Assembly: GCA_004210455.1 (NCBI GenBank)
Contig: SEFA01000017.1
Coordinates: 23,768 to 87,767, forward strand
Length of the DNA stretch: 64,000 bases
Source of the DNA: Rubrivivax sp.
Lineage (GTDB): Bacteria; Pseudomonadota; Gammaproteobacteria; Burkholderiales; Burkholderiaceae_C
Direction: 5' to 3'
Part shown: positions 32,233-39,852 of the stretch, piece by piece
How the letters are laid out: each line of letters opens with the position of its first letter
How positions within the stretch are numbered: the stretch's first letter is position 1
Program-made: the position numbers and the translations under genes
Notes under the pieces: generated by a model
Told to the model about the DNA's origin: nothing
Databases searched by the model: none
Seen by the model: the letters and a program-made list of their open reading frames with translations, nothing else

Positions 32233-33581
32233 CGCCGCGCGAGATCGCCGCCCGCGAAGCGGCGCGCATTGCTCCCGCGATGGCGGCGGTGTCCTTGACC
32301 CGCCAGTTGGGCCGGGTGCATCGCGTGCTGGGCATGCTGATCGAGGGCACCGTGCCCGGGGCGAGCATCGGCGAACTCTGCGAGGTCTACCACCAGGACG
32401 ACCCCGGCAGGATCTGGCGCTGCGAGGTGGTCGGCTTCACCGGCGCCAACGTGCTGTTGTCGTCGCTGATGGCGCTGGAGGGCATCTCCGGCGGCTGCGT
32501 GATCCGGCCGTTGCGCACCGTGCACCACGTCGCGGTGGGTAGACCCCTGCTGGGACGCATCCTCGACGGCTTCGGCGATCCGTTGGATGACGGTCCACCG
32601 CTGCGACCCGGCGAGGACGGGCTGGCGCTCCGTCGTGTCATCGCGGACGCGCCGCCGCCGGTCGAGCGGTGGCGCATCAAGGATCGATTCCCCACCGGCG
32701 TGCGCAGTCTCGACACGCTGTTGACGATCGGGCAGGGACAGCGGGTGGGCCTGTTCGCCGGCCCCGGTTGCGGCAAGACCACGCTGATGGCGGCGGTCGG
32801 TCGCGGCAGTCCGGCGGACGCGATCGTCGTCGGGCTGATCGGCGAGCGCGGTCGCGAAGTCCGCGAATTCACCGAACATGAATTCGATCCGGACTTGATG
32901 GCGCGCACGGTGATCGTCTGCGCGACGTCGGACCGCACGTCGATCGAGCGCGTACGCGCCGCGTTCACCGCCACGGCGATCGCCGAGGGCTTGCGCGATC
33001 AAGGCTTGAACGTGCTGCTGATGGTGGATTCGCTGACGCGCTTGGCCCGCGCGCAACGCGAGATCGGGCTGGCCGCCGGCGAGGCGCCCGCGCGTGCCGG
33101 CTTTCCGCCGTCGGTCTACGCGCTGCTGCCGCGGCTCATCGAGCGCGCGGGCAACGCGGCCGGCGGTTCCATCACGGCGCTCTACACCGTCCTGCTGGAA
33201 GGTGAACTCCGCTCGGATCCGATCAGCGAGGAAGCGGTCTCGCTGCTGGACGGCCACATCGTGCTGTCGCGCAAGCTGGCCGAGCAAGGGCAATACCCGG
33301 CCGTCGACGTGCTGGCAAGCCTGAGCCGGGTCATGTCGAACATCGTGCCTCGCGAGCATGGCCGGGCGGCCAACCGGATCCGGCAGGTGCTGTCCGGCTA
33401 TCGCGACATGGAGCTGATGGTGCGGCTGGGCGAGTACCGGCCCGGTCTGGATCCCGAGACCGATCGGATCGTCGCCGACTATCCCAAGGTCATCGACTTC
33501 CTGCGCCAGGACACGCGCACGCCCGTGTCCCTGGAAGACAGCCTCGCGATGCTGAAGTCGCTGACGGCCGGCGCGGTGTGA
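32226..33581 (+). CDS. sctN: Type III secretion ATPase SctN (HrcN)
   Basis: Hexameric ATPase at the base of the injectisome that detaches chaperones and unfolds substrates. The 451-residue protein has a Walker A loop GPGCGKTT, the Walker B region LLMVDSLTRLARAQREIGLA, GEPPxRxG-like GEAPARAGFPPSVYALLPRL and the RKLAEQGQYPAVDVLAS segment. These separate it from F1 beta subunits. The Walker A loop has Pro-Gly-Cys where many relatives have Ser-Gly-Val, a tolerated variant. Start and stop overlap its neighbours, so it is translationally coupled. Confidence 0.96.
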   Translation: MVTPREIAAREAARIAPAMAAVSLTRQLGRVHRVLGMLIEGTVPGASIGELCEVYHQDDPGRIWRCEVVGFTGANVLLSSLMALEGISGGCVIRPLRTVHHVAVGRPLLGRILDGFGDPLDDGPPLRPGEDGLALRRVIADAPPPVERWRIKDRFPTGVRSLDTLLTIGQGQRVGLFAGPGCGKTTLMAAVGRGSPADAIVVGLIGERGREVREFTEHEFDPDLMARTVIVCATSDRTSIERVRAAFTATAIAEGLRDQGLNVLLMVDSLTRLARAQREIGLAAGEAPARAGFPPSVYALLPRLIERAGNAAGGSITALYTVLLEGELRSDPISEEAVSLLDGHIVLSRKLAEQGQYPAVDVLASLSRVMSNIVPREHGRAANRIRQVLSGYRDMELMVRLGEYRPGLDPETDRIVADYPKVIDFLRQDTRTPVSLEDSLAMLKSLTAGAV

Positions 33582-34057
33582 GCATGCCGGATCACCCCGC
33601 GCCGCGCCGCGCGCCGCACGAATTCGAATCGCCTCCTCCCCCTGACCCCAGGATTGCGGGCGTGCGCAGCATCGGCGCGCTGGCGAGCCGCCGCGCGACC
33701 CTGGCCGAGGCCGAACTTGCCCGCGCCCAGCGTGCCGCCGAGGAGGCGGCGCACGCCTTGACGGAAGCGGAACTGGCCTTGAGCGACTGCATCGCCGATG
33801 TCGCCGCGCAGCGCGCGGCCTTGCGCGCGGCCTGTCAGTCGGAACCCGGCGGTGCGCCGGTCCTGCGACGTTGGCGGCGGGACGATCAGGCGCAGATCGA
33901 CCGGATCGCACCGGCCCGCCAGTCCGTGACCGATCGCCAGAGCGAGCGCGATGACGCCGAACTGGCGCTGGGCGAGGCGTCCGCCCGGCACCGCGCCCTG
34001 GCCAGGCGCCGCGAGAAGTACACGCTGCTGGAAGAAGAGCTGCGCGACGGTGCATGA
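33578..34057 (+). CDS. sctO: Type III secretion stalk protein SctO (HrpO/YscO-like)
   Basis: A 159-residue protein that is almost entirely a charged helical coiled coil (repeated Ala/Glu/Arg heptads from residue 35 to 155), matching the central stalk protein SctO that links SctN to SctV. Sequence is poorly conserved in this family, so the call rests on length, structure and position directly after sctN. The GTG at 33578 overlaps the sctN stop by four bases; an ATG two codons later is possible. The usual next gene, the ruler sctP, is not present. Confidence 0.8.
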   Translation: MSMPDHPAPRRAPHEFESPPPPDPRIAGVRSIGALASRRATLAEAELARAQRAAEEAAHALTEAELALSDCIADVAAQRAALRAACQSEPGGAPVLRRWRRDDQAQIDRIAPARQSVTDRQSERDDAELALGEASARHRALARRREKYTLLEEELRDGA

Positions 34058-34104
34058 CGGCACATGACGGCGCATGACGGCGCGAGATCTTCGACGCGCC
34101 TTGT

Positions 34105-35247
34105 TCAGACGAGATCCAGCATCTCCTGTCCGATCTGGTCGTCCACCGAGGCCAGGTCCAGGCGCAGTTCGTCCTCGCCCGGCCGCAGCGTGGGCCGCAA
34201 CAGCTCCGGCGCCTGCTTCTCGTACTCCTCGATCACGCGCAGCAGCAGCGCCACCGCGCGGAAGGTGTGTTCCGGGACGGGCTGCCCGATTTCGCCCGAC
34301 GCGAGCAGATGCCGCGCCAGTCCCACGTATCGGACGACGGGCACGCCGTTCTCACGCGCCTGTCGTCGCAGGGCGAGTGCTTCCTCGTCGCTGCGCTTGT
34401 CCAGGATGACCGGCATCTCGGTGATCTCCGGGTCGTAGAACAGCGAGACGGCGACGTGTTCCGGATTGACCACCACCGCGCTCGGGCGCCGCTGCGCAGG
34501 ATCCTGGTCGGACATGACGATCTCCTTGGCGATCTGCTTGCGCGTGCCCTTGAGCATCGGGTCGCCCTCGTTCTGCTTGTAGTCGCGGCGGACTTCGCTG
34601 ATGTCCATGCGCAGCTGGCGGTAGATCAGGTAGCGCTGCAGCAGGATGTCGGTGACGATCAACAGCACCAGCACGACGATGCACTGACGCTCCAGACCCT
34701 TGAGCATCGCCAGGGACAACGACCACCCCTGTGCGGCGTCGACCCGGAAGCTCTGCGCGATGTCGGGCAGTTCGGCGTGGATCTTCAGCCACACCACCGT
34801 CAGCAGCGTGAGGCTGCGCACCGGCCCGATCACGGCCATGACGAGCTTCTGTCCCGAGATCAGGTTCTTCAGGTTGTTGCCCGGATTGAGCTTGTCGAAG
34901 CCTTTTCCGAGCGCCTTGCCGGCGACGTTGAAGCGGGTCTGGGCCAGGGTGCCCAGCACGGCGACGAGCGCCGGCAGGACCGCGAGCACGAGCAGCGCGA
35001 TCAGCACCGGGACGAAGGAAGACCAGCTCATCGCGAGGCGCGCGTCCATCGGTCGCGCCGTCTGACGCAGGGCCGCTTCCAGCAGTGCGTCGACCAGTCC
35101 CCGCCACAGCGGCTCGGTGGCGAAGGCGACCTCCGCCATCAACATCAGGCGCAGGATCTTCAGCGAGTCCTGGCTGACGCCGACCTGCCCGTCCTGGCGT
35201 GCCTGGCGCTTCTTGGACTCGGTCGGGGGGAGGTTCTTCTCGGACAT
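34105..35247 (-). CDS. sctU: Type III secretion export apparatus switch protein SctU (HrcU/FlhB family)
   Basis: A 380-residue protein that controls substrate switching by self-cleavage. Residues 30-210 contain four membrane helices, followed by a linker (RRDYKQNEGDPMLKGTRKQIA, typical) and a cytoplasmic domain. The autocleavage motif is Asn261-Pro262-Glu263-His264 (bases 34456-34467) instead of the usual NPTH; the Asn-Pro pair that carries out cleavage is kept. It is the last gene of the pilin-like-to-sctU operon and lies 19 bases after sctT. Confidence 0.95.
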   Translation of the reverse strand: MSEKNLPPTESKKRQARQDGQVGVSQDSLKILRLMLMAEVAFATEPLWRGLVDALLEAALRQTARPMDARLAMSWSSFVPVLIALLVLAVLPALVAVLGTLAQTRFNVAGKALGKGFDKLNPGNNLKNLISGQKLVMAVIGPVRSLTLLTVVWLKIHAELPDIAQSFRVDAAQGWSLSLAMLKGLERQCIVVLVLLIVTDILLQRYLIYRQLRMDISEVRRDYKQNEGDPMLKGTRKQIAKEIVMSDQDPAQRRPSAVVVNPEHVAVSLFYDPEITEMPVILDKRSDEEALALRRQARENGVPVVRYVGLARHLLASGEIGQPVPEHTFRAVALLLRVIEEYEKQAPELLRPTLRPGEDELRLDLASVDDQIGQEMLDLV

Positions 35248-35266
35248 TCGACGGCTCGTCCACCGG

Positions 35267-36073
35267 TCAGCGCGTGGCCGGGAGCGTGAGGCCGAGGGTC
35301 TGCAGCATGCCCTCCTGCCACCAGCGCAGCGAGTCGTCGACGACCTTGTCGAACAGCGGCACCGCGATCAAGGCCAGGATGAGCAGGGCGGAAACCGACT
35401 TCACCGCCATCGCGGACGCGTAGACGTCGAAGCCCTGGACGGCCGTGCTGGCGATGGCCAGCCCCAGTTCGACCATCAGCAGCAGGAGCAGGGGCGGACC
35501 GGCCAACAGCAGCGCCTGGGTCAGCGTACCGGCCAGCGCCTGGAGCAGCCCGCGCTGGTGCGCGGCATCGAGCGCGGGGAACAGATCCAGCATGGGCCAT
35601 TGCGCGTGGCTGACGGACAGCGCGGCAAAGGTGGTCTGCAGCAGGCCCAGGTCCACGAGGAGCGCGATCAGGGCGCGCTCGGCGAGCTCGCCCAGCAGGG
35701 TGGCGTCCGCCTGGAGCGCCGGGTTGGCCTGTTGCGCAGCGTTGGCGCCGCGCTGGTTGTCGATCAGCGTCCCCATGCCGCGCACGGCCCAGAACGGGAT
35801 CGCCGCCAGCATGCCCAGCACGCTGCCGATCAGGCCTTCCTTGAGTGTCAGCAGGAGGAGTGCCTCGGGCGGAGGCGGGGAGGCCGCGAACACGGGCCAG
35901 ACCTGGAAGGCCGCCGGCAGCGACAGCGCCAGGCAGAGCGCTCCGCGCACGGCGGCGGTGGTCTGTTGGCGTGTCAGGAAAGGCAGGAAAACGATCATGC
36001 CGCCCACACGGGCCATGGACAGCGCCATGACCTGCCCGACCACGAACAGCGACAGCGGCGACGCGGTCGGCAT
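35267..36073 (-). CDS. sctT: Type III secretion export apparatus protein SctT (HrcT/FliR family)
   Basis: A 268-residue inner-membrane protein with six to seven hydrophobic helices, forming part of the SctRST gate. Motifs typical of HrcT are seen in ARVGGMIVFLPFL near the N terminus, LKEGLIGSVLGMLAAIPFWAVRGMGTLIDNQRGAN in the middle (described by position, about residues 93-127) and a C-terminal helix pair. It follows the GNAT gene by nine bases and precedes sctU. In Hrp1 loci sctT and sctU directly follow sctS; here they are in another operon. Confidence 0.94.
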   Translation of the reverse strand: MPTASPLSLFVVGQVMALSMARVGGMIVFLPFLTRQQTTAAVRGALCLALSLPAAFQVWPVFAASPPPPEALLLLTLKEGLIGSVLGMLAAIPFWAVRGMGTLIDNQRGANAAQQANPALQADATLLGELAERALIALLVDLGLLQTTFAALSVSHAQWPMLDLFPALDAAHQRGLLQALAGTLTQALLLAGPPLLLLLMVELGLAIASTAVQGFDVYASAMAVKSVSALLILALIAVPLFDKVVDDSLRWWQEGMLQTLGLTLPATR

Positions 36074-36082
36074 GGCGCTGCT

Positions 36083-36781
36083 TCAGGCGATCGCCGGCTG
36101 GGCGACGGGGGCTGCCGGGATCGGCGCGGACGTCGCGCCGTCGGCGGACGCCCGACGCGCGCCCCGGGCGCGTTCCAGACGGGCGTGACGACGATCCAGG
36201 CGGGTCATATGGGCGAGCCACGCCGGATCGTCGAGGCGGCAACCCCAGACCTCCAGGTCGAAGCGCAGGCCGCCGTAGTCGACCACCGCGGGCATCAACG
36301 CCCAGCGTTCGAGCCGGCAGGCGCGGACCAGCGAAAGGCTGCGCCGGTTAGTGCCCAGGATCCAGCACGTGACGGTGTCGAAACCGTAGCGGCGGCATTC
36401 CCTGAAGACGCCGCGGATCATGCGCATGGCGATGCCGCTGCCGTGCCAGGACTCGGCCACGTAGAGCCAGAGGTCGCCGACGCTGCGGCAGGCTTCGGGC
36501 GCCCAGACGATCGCGCGCATGTGGGCCCAGGCGATCGGGGTGTCATCCGGCGCCGCCATCACCCATACCGGCCAGCCCTTGCGGCGGCCCAGCGCGATGA
36601 TGGCCTGCATCTCCTGCGGGGTGCCGTTCGCCAGCGTCGGCGAATGGCCGCCGCCCGCCACCGACTCGTTGTAGATGCGGATCAGATGCTCCGCGTCGGA
36701 TGCTCGCGCCCGGCGCCAGATCAGCGATGTGAGGTCCTGGGGCGCAGACGCGGCGGCGCGCGACGGTGTCGAAGTGTTCAT
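36083..36781 (-). CDS. GNAT-family N-acetyltransferase inside the T3SS operon
   Basis: A 232-residue protein with a GNAT fold resembling phosphinothricin/amino-acid acetyltransferases: RRARASDAEHLIRIYNES at the N terminus, the acetyl-CoA loop ESWHGSGIAMRMI (Gly-x-Gly pattern) and the GTNRRSLSLVRACRLE region. The C-terminal 40 residues are Arg/Ala-rich. Its ATG overlaps the sctK stop (ATGA) and sctT follows nine bases later, so it is transcribed and translated with core secretion genes. GNAT enzymes are not part of known injectisomes; it could be an effector, a modifier of a component, or a passenger. Function unknown. Confidence 0.8.
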   Translation of the reverse strand: MNTSTPSRAAASAPQDLTSLIWRRARASDAEHLIRIYNESVAGGGHSPTLANGTPQEMQAIIALGRRKGWPVWVMAAPDDTPIAWAHMRAIVWAPEACRSVGDLWLYVAESWHGSGIAMRMIRGVFRECRRYGFDTVTCWILGTNRRSLSLVRACRLERWALMPAVVDYGGLRFDLEVWGCRLDDPAWLAHMTRLDRRHARLERARGARRASADGATSAPIPAAPVAQPAIA

Positions 36782-37497
36782 GGTGTGGCGGAGGTGTGGT
36801 CCGGCCCGGCGGCGGCGCTGCGCCAGATGCGCCAGACCTGACGCCGCAGCGCGGCGGCGGCGTCGGGGATGTGCGGCATCGTCACGGCCGCGCGCAGGTG
36901 TCCGGGGTCGCATCGCAGGCGCAATCTCGACCAGGCGCCCGGCAGCGCGTCCTCGATCAGGCGACCCATCAGCGGCAGCGCCCAGCCACGCAGGTCGGCG
37001 TCGGACGCCTCCCTCGGCGGCGCGGTGCCTTCGAGACGCAAGGGGCGTGCCTTGGCCTGCCGGAGCGCGTCGCGCCACAGCGGCGCGTCGCCGCGGCGCG
37101 GGGAAAACAGATCGGCCAGATCGCGGTGCGCGCCGGCCAGGCAATGGCTGGCATGGGCGACACGGCCAAGGGCCAGGGCGGCGCGATCGAGCGCGCCGCC
37201 GTCCAGCGGCAGATGGTCCGGCATCGCCGCGAGGCGGTCCAGCGGCAAGGGCAGCTCGGCGTCGATGTCGAAACGGGCGCAGAACCAGCGATACGCGAGT
37301 CGCAGCAACGGACCTGGTGAGCGGAAGCGGTCCAGACATGGCGTCTCGTCGCGTCTGTCGCCGGTCGCGGCCGCGTCGTCCAGCCATCCAGGATGCATCC
37401 GGTACCAGGGCTCGTACCAGAGCGCCAGCCAGCCGGCCTGCGCTTGCCGGGAGTTCGCGAGGCTCTCCTCGGCGCCTGGGGCGATGGCCGCCGTCAT
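36778..37497 (-). CDS. sctK: Type III secretion sorting platform protein SctK (HrpD/YscK-like)
   Basis: A 239-residue cytoplasmic protein, Leu/Arg/Trp-rich and helical, with no membrane segment. Members of this family share little sequence, so the call relies on place (directly after sctJ, where hrpD lies in Hrp1 loci), on size, and on the short conserved pieces ALWYEPWYRMHP and LDRLAAMPD, which resemble the YscK region. The ATG at 37497 overlaps the sctJ stop; an earlier in-frame start exists but would read through sctJ. Confidence 0.7.
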   Translation of the reverse strand: MTAAIAPGAEESLANSRQAQAGWLALWYEPWYRMHPGWLDDAAATGDRRDETPCLDRFRSPGPLLRLAYRWFCARFDIDAELPLPLDRLAAMPDHLPLDGGALDRAALALGRVAHASHCLAGAHRDLADLFSPRRGDAPLWRDALRQAKARPLRLEGTAPPREASDADLRGWALPLMGRLIEDALPGAWSRLRLRCDPGHLRAAVTMPHIPDAAAALRRQVWRIWRSAAAGPDHTSATP

Positions 37498-38315
37498 GGC
37501 GTCGCGGCGCCTGTCAGCGGATCCGCATCGGACAGGCCGAGCGGATCTTCGCCAGCGGACGCCGTCGAGACGGCGCTCCTTCGACGTTGCCACAGCAGCC
37601 AGCCGAGGGGGGCACCGACGCCCAGCACGACCGCCAGCAGGCCGGTGACCCAGCCCACCAGCGTGTTCTTGCCGCCACCTGCGTCGCGGCCGGCGGTCGT
37701 CGCAGCGGCCGTGGCCGCGATCGTCTCGGCCGGCACGAACACGACCGCCACCTTCTCGGGGGCGTCGGCCAGACCCGGAATGCTGGTGACGACCAGCTTG
37801 CGGATGCGCGGCTCATAGGCGGCCGTATTCCAGCCCGCCACATGCTTGATCAGGATCGAGCAGGACGAAGGCAGCACCGGTTCCCCGGGTACGACGCGTT
37901 CCGGCAGCACCGGATGCACGCGGGCGAGCACCACGCCGTCGATCTGCGACAAGGTGCTCTCGAGTTCCTGGGCCAAGGCCGAGAGGAAACGGGCGCGTTC
38001 CTCGGTCGGCGTCGAGATCATGCCGTCCTTCTTGAAAACGTCGCCCATCCGCGTGAATGAACTGCGCGGCAGGCCGGCGGCCTGGAGGATCGCGACGGCG
38101 GAGGCGAAACGGTCCTGCGGCACGCGGACCGCGAATAGCTGCTTGCCGCCCGGCACCTTGGACGCGTCGACGCCGTGGCGATCGAGTTCCGCAGTGATCT
38201 CGTTGGCATCCTTTTCGTTCAATCCCGTGTAGAGGTCGGTCGCGCCGGAGCAGCCGGCGAGCAGCGCCGCCAGCGACAGCGATGCGACCAGGAGACGTCC
38301 GGCGCGGCGCATCAT
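37494..38315 (-). CDS. sctJ: Type III secretion inner-membrane ring lipoprotein SctJ (HrcJ/YscJ)
   Basis: A 273-residue lipoprotein forming the inner ring. The signal peptide ends in LLAGC with lipidated Cys22. The YscJ/FliF domains follow (DLYTGLNEKDANEITAEL, SFTRMGDVFKKDGMISTP, ELESTLSQIDGVVLARVH, PSSCSILIKH, VVTSIPGLADAPEKVAVVF), and a C-terminal membrane helix near residues 214-240 with a short tail. All are standard for HrcJ. Its start overlaps the sctI stop. Confidence 0.96.
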   Translation of the reverse strand: MMRRAGRLLVASLSLAALLAGCSGATDLYTGLNEKDANEITAELDRHGVDASKVPGGKQLFAVRVPQDRFASAVAILQAAGLPRSSFTRMGDVFKKDGMISTPTEERARFLSALAQELESTLSQIDGVVLARVHPVLPERVVPGEPVLPSSCSILIKHVAGWNTAAYEPRIRKLVVTSIPGLADAPEKVAVVFVPAETIAATAAATTAGRDAGGGKNTLVGWVTGLLAVVLGVGAPLGWLLWQRRRSAVSTASAGEDPLGLSDADPLTGAATP

Positions 38316-38668
38316 GCGGCCGTCGCGATTTCTTTGATCGTGGAACCGATCTTCCCCAGGGTCTTGGCGGCCACGGTCGTCTGGTAGTCCAGCTCTTGCA
38401 TCTGCTGCGCGACCAGCGGCGCCATGCTGATGTCGCTGGTGTGCTGCATCTGCCTCTGCAGACGGGACAAGCGGTTCTTGGCCTCGTTCACCGACTCCAT
38501 CAGCCGCACGCCGGCGTTGGGATCGCGCGCCTGCGTGAGCGCGGGCGACAGCGGACCCCCGATGCGGGCCACCTGGGTGACCGCCTGTTCAAAGCGCGTT
38601 CCGGCGGCCGACCGCGCCGGGAGTTGGACGGCATCGACGGCACGGCCGGCTTGGATGGGAGAGGTCAC
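38312..38668 (-). CDS. sctI: Type III secretion inner rod protein SctI (HrpB-like)
   Basis: A 118-residue protein placed just before sctJ, as hrpB is in Hrp1 loci. The last 45 residues (ELDYQTTVAAKTLGKIGS) have the amphipathic rod/needle helix pattern of SctI; the N-terminal part is variable. The start is a GTG at 38668 with GGGAGA 6 bases upstream. It probably joins the export gate to the pilus or needle. Confidence 0.75.
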   Translation of the reverse strand: MTSPIQAGRAVDAVQLPARSAAGTRFEQAVTQVARIGGPLSPALTQARDPNAGVRLMESVNEAKNRLSRLQRQMQHTSDISMAPLVAQQMQELDYQTTVAAKTLGKIGSTIKEIATAA

Positions 38669-38681
38669 GGCGGTCTCCCTG

Positions 38682-39218
38682 TCAGCCCTGGCGCATCGCC
38701 TGATCGAGATCGATCATCACGATGCGCTTGGCAGTTTCCAGCAGGTCCTGCATGAAGGGCGTTTCCGCGGGCAGGGAACTGAAGCTGGCTTCGATGGTCT
38801 GATGCAGTTCGCCGCCTTCGGCGAGACCCATCTTGACGGCGGTCTTGTACAGCGACATCGCGCGGGCCATCGTGGCGACTTCCTCGTCGGACGCGTCCGG
38901 CGAGGCGAGCGCCAGCACGGCGGGATCCGGCTCCAGGTCGCCGAGGCCTTCCTCCTTGGCCATGTCCAGCGCCGACTGCATGTCGAAGTCGGACGGTGTG
39001 CGGTCCTGGGCGGAGCGGATCGCCTGCACGATGCGGCCGGTGGCCTGGTCGAGGATGCGTTCCTCTCGATCGTCGGGGGCTTCGGACTGCTCTGCGAAAG
39101 CAGTCCAGGTGCCGGCGCTCGTCGGCGCGGCGAAAATGTTGGGATGTCCATCCATGAGAGCGGCGATGCAGGCGCGTTTCTCCTGGATGTGAGCCGGTGC
39201 GGGGGCAAGTTCAGTCAT
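38682..39218 (-). CDS. Hypothetical protein in the T3SS operon
   Basis: A 178-residue acidic, mostly helical protein with one Cys and no signal peptide or membrane segment. It has a short N-terminal segment rich in Ala/Pro, a linker with many acidic residues (EAPDDREERILDQATG) and a C-terminal helical region. It lies 13 bases before sctI and 92 bases after a Gly/Met-rich gene, so it is probably a T3SS accessory or secreted protein. I do not recognise it. The ATG at 39218 lacks an obvious ribosome binding site. Confidence 0.6.
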   Translation of the reverse strand: MTELAPAPAHIQEKRACIAALMDGHPNIFAAPTSAGTWTAFAEQSEAPDDREERILDQATGRIVQAIRSAQDRTPSDFDMQSALDMAKEEGLGDLEPDPAVLALASPDASDEEVATMARAMSLYKTAVKMGLAEGGELHQTIEASFSSLPAETPFMQDLLETAKRIVMIDLDQAMRQG

Positions 39219-39240
39219 GGCGATTGCGAAGGCGAAGGGC

Positions 39241-39284
39241 GGCGCGTCGCGCCGCGGAAAGGGCGGCGCCAAGCGGCGCCGCCC
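39241..39284 (-). terminator. Two adjacent hairpins between the Gly/Met-rich gene and the next gene
   Basis: Read on the minus strand, a 10-bp perfect stem (GGGCGGCGCC, loop GCTT, GGCGCCGCCC; 39261-39284) is followed by TTTCC, and then a second GC-rich stem (GCGGCGC-GAC-GCGCCGC). The first is a weak intrinsic terminator or a processing/stability hairpin that would make the two upstream small genes more abundant than the secretion genes behind them. The T run is short. Confidence 0.5.
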
Positions 39285-39310
39285 TGACGCTAGGTCTCGG
39301 GATCAGGCCG

Positions 39311-39544
39311 TCACCAGCCGAATCGGCCGAATCCACCCATGCCCATGCCCATGCCCACGCCCATCATTCGCATGCTGAGGCCTTGCATCAGGCCGTTGCC
39401 GAGAGAGTTGATGAACTGGGAGCCTTGATTGAAGGCACCGCCGCCCATCATCATCATGTTTTGCAGGAAACCGTTCTGCTGTTTCAGGGCGTCGTTCTGA
39501 CCTTGGGTGTAGCCGACGGCATAGGAGGAGGGAGTTGCTGCCAT
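39311..39544 (-). CDS. Small Gly/Met-rich protein in the T3SS operon
   Basis: A 77-residue protein with a polar N-terminal half (Ala, Gln, Asn) and a second half made of Met-Met-Met-Met-Gly-Gly-Gly and a repeated Met-Gly tract (MGVGMGMGMGG) ending in Phe-Gly-Trp. AGGAG lies 7 bases before the ATG, so it is clearly meant to be translated. It has no Cys, no signal peptide and no known fold. Its place behind the pilin-like gene is where Hrp1 loci have the harpin gene hrpZ, and a Gly-rich composition without Cys is a harpin trait, but it is far too short for a typical harpin. Confidence 0.6.
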   Translation of the reverse strand: MAATPSSYAVGYTQGQNDALKQQNGFLQNMMMMGGGAFNQGSQFINSLGNGLMQGLSMRMMGVGMGMGMGGFGRFGW

Positions 39545-39607
39545 GAGAGGCTCCTTTCTAAAGGTTTTCGTTTACTTGCGTTGTCAATGAACTGCGATCG
39601 CGTCGGG

Positions 39608-39811
39608 TCAGGACATTCGGACGGATCCAGACATTTCGCCGAAGGCATTCGCCAGGGAAATGGTTGCCTTGCTCCTGTTGACCCCGACCTGGTTAACCAG
39701 TTGCTCGATGGTCGTTTGACTGTTTTGGCCCTGAGCCCACATGGCCGCGCCTTGGGTCAGATCATTCGAACCTTGCGTCTGCATCGACGATGAGGAAGGG
39801 TAAGAAAGCAT
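39608..39811 (-). CDS. Small pilin/needle-like protein heading the T3SS operon (candidate SctF/HrpA)
   Basis: A 67-residue protein without Cys, with a Ser/Gln/Asn-rich N terminus (MLSYPSSSSMQTQGSND) and a helical C-terminal half (TTIEQLVNQVGVNRSKATIS). AAAGGA lies about 9 bases upstream, and a HrpL-box-like promoter starts 41 bases upstream of the ATG. In Hrp1 systems hrpA, encoding the pilin, is the first gene of the hrpA-hrpZ-hrpB-hrcJ operon with the strongest hrp box; this gene has the same place and size. Pilins diverge too far for a sequence-based call, so the role is inference. Confidence 0.6.
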   Translation of the reverse strand: MLSYPSSSSMQTQGSNDLTQGAAMWAQGQNSQTTIEQLVNQVGVNRSKATISLANAFGEMSGSVRMS

Positions 39812-39852
39812 GTCTTATTCCTTTGGTGAGAGCGCGGGTTGCGCTGAAACGA

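Noticed and set aside
34051..34080. CATGACGGC repeated three times between sctO and sctU
   Set aside because: Three imperfect copies of about 10 bases at a convergent gene end look like a small local duplication with no promoter or terminator form.
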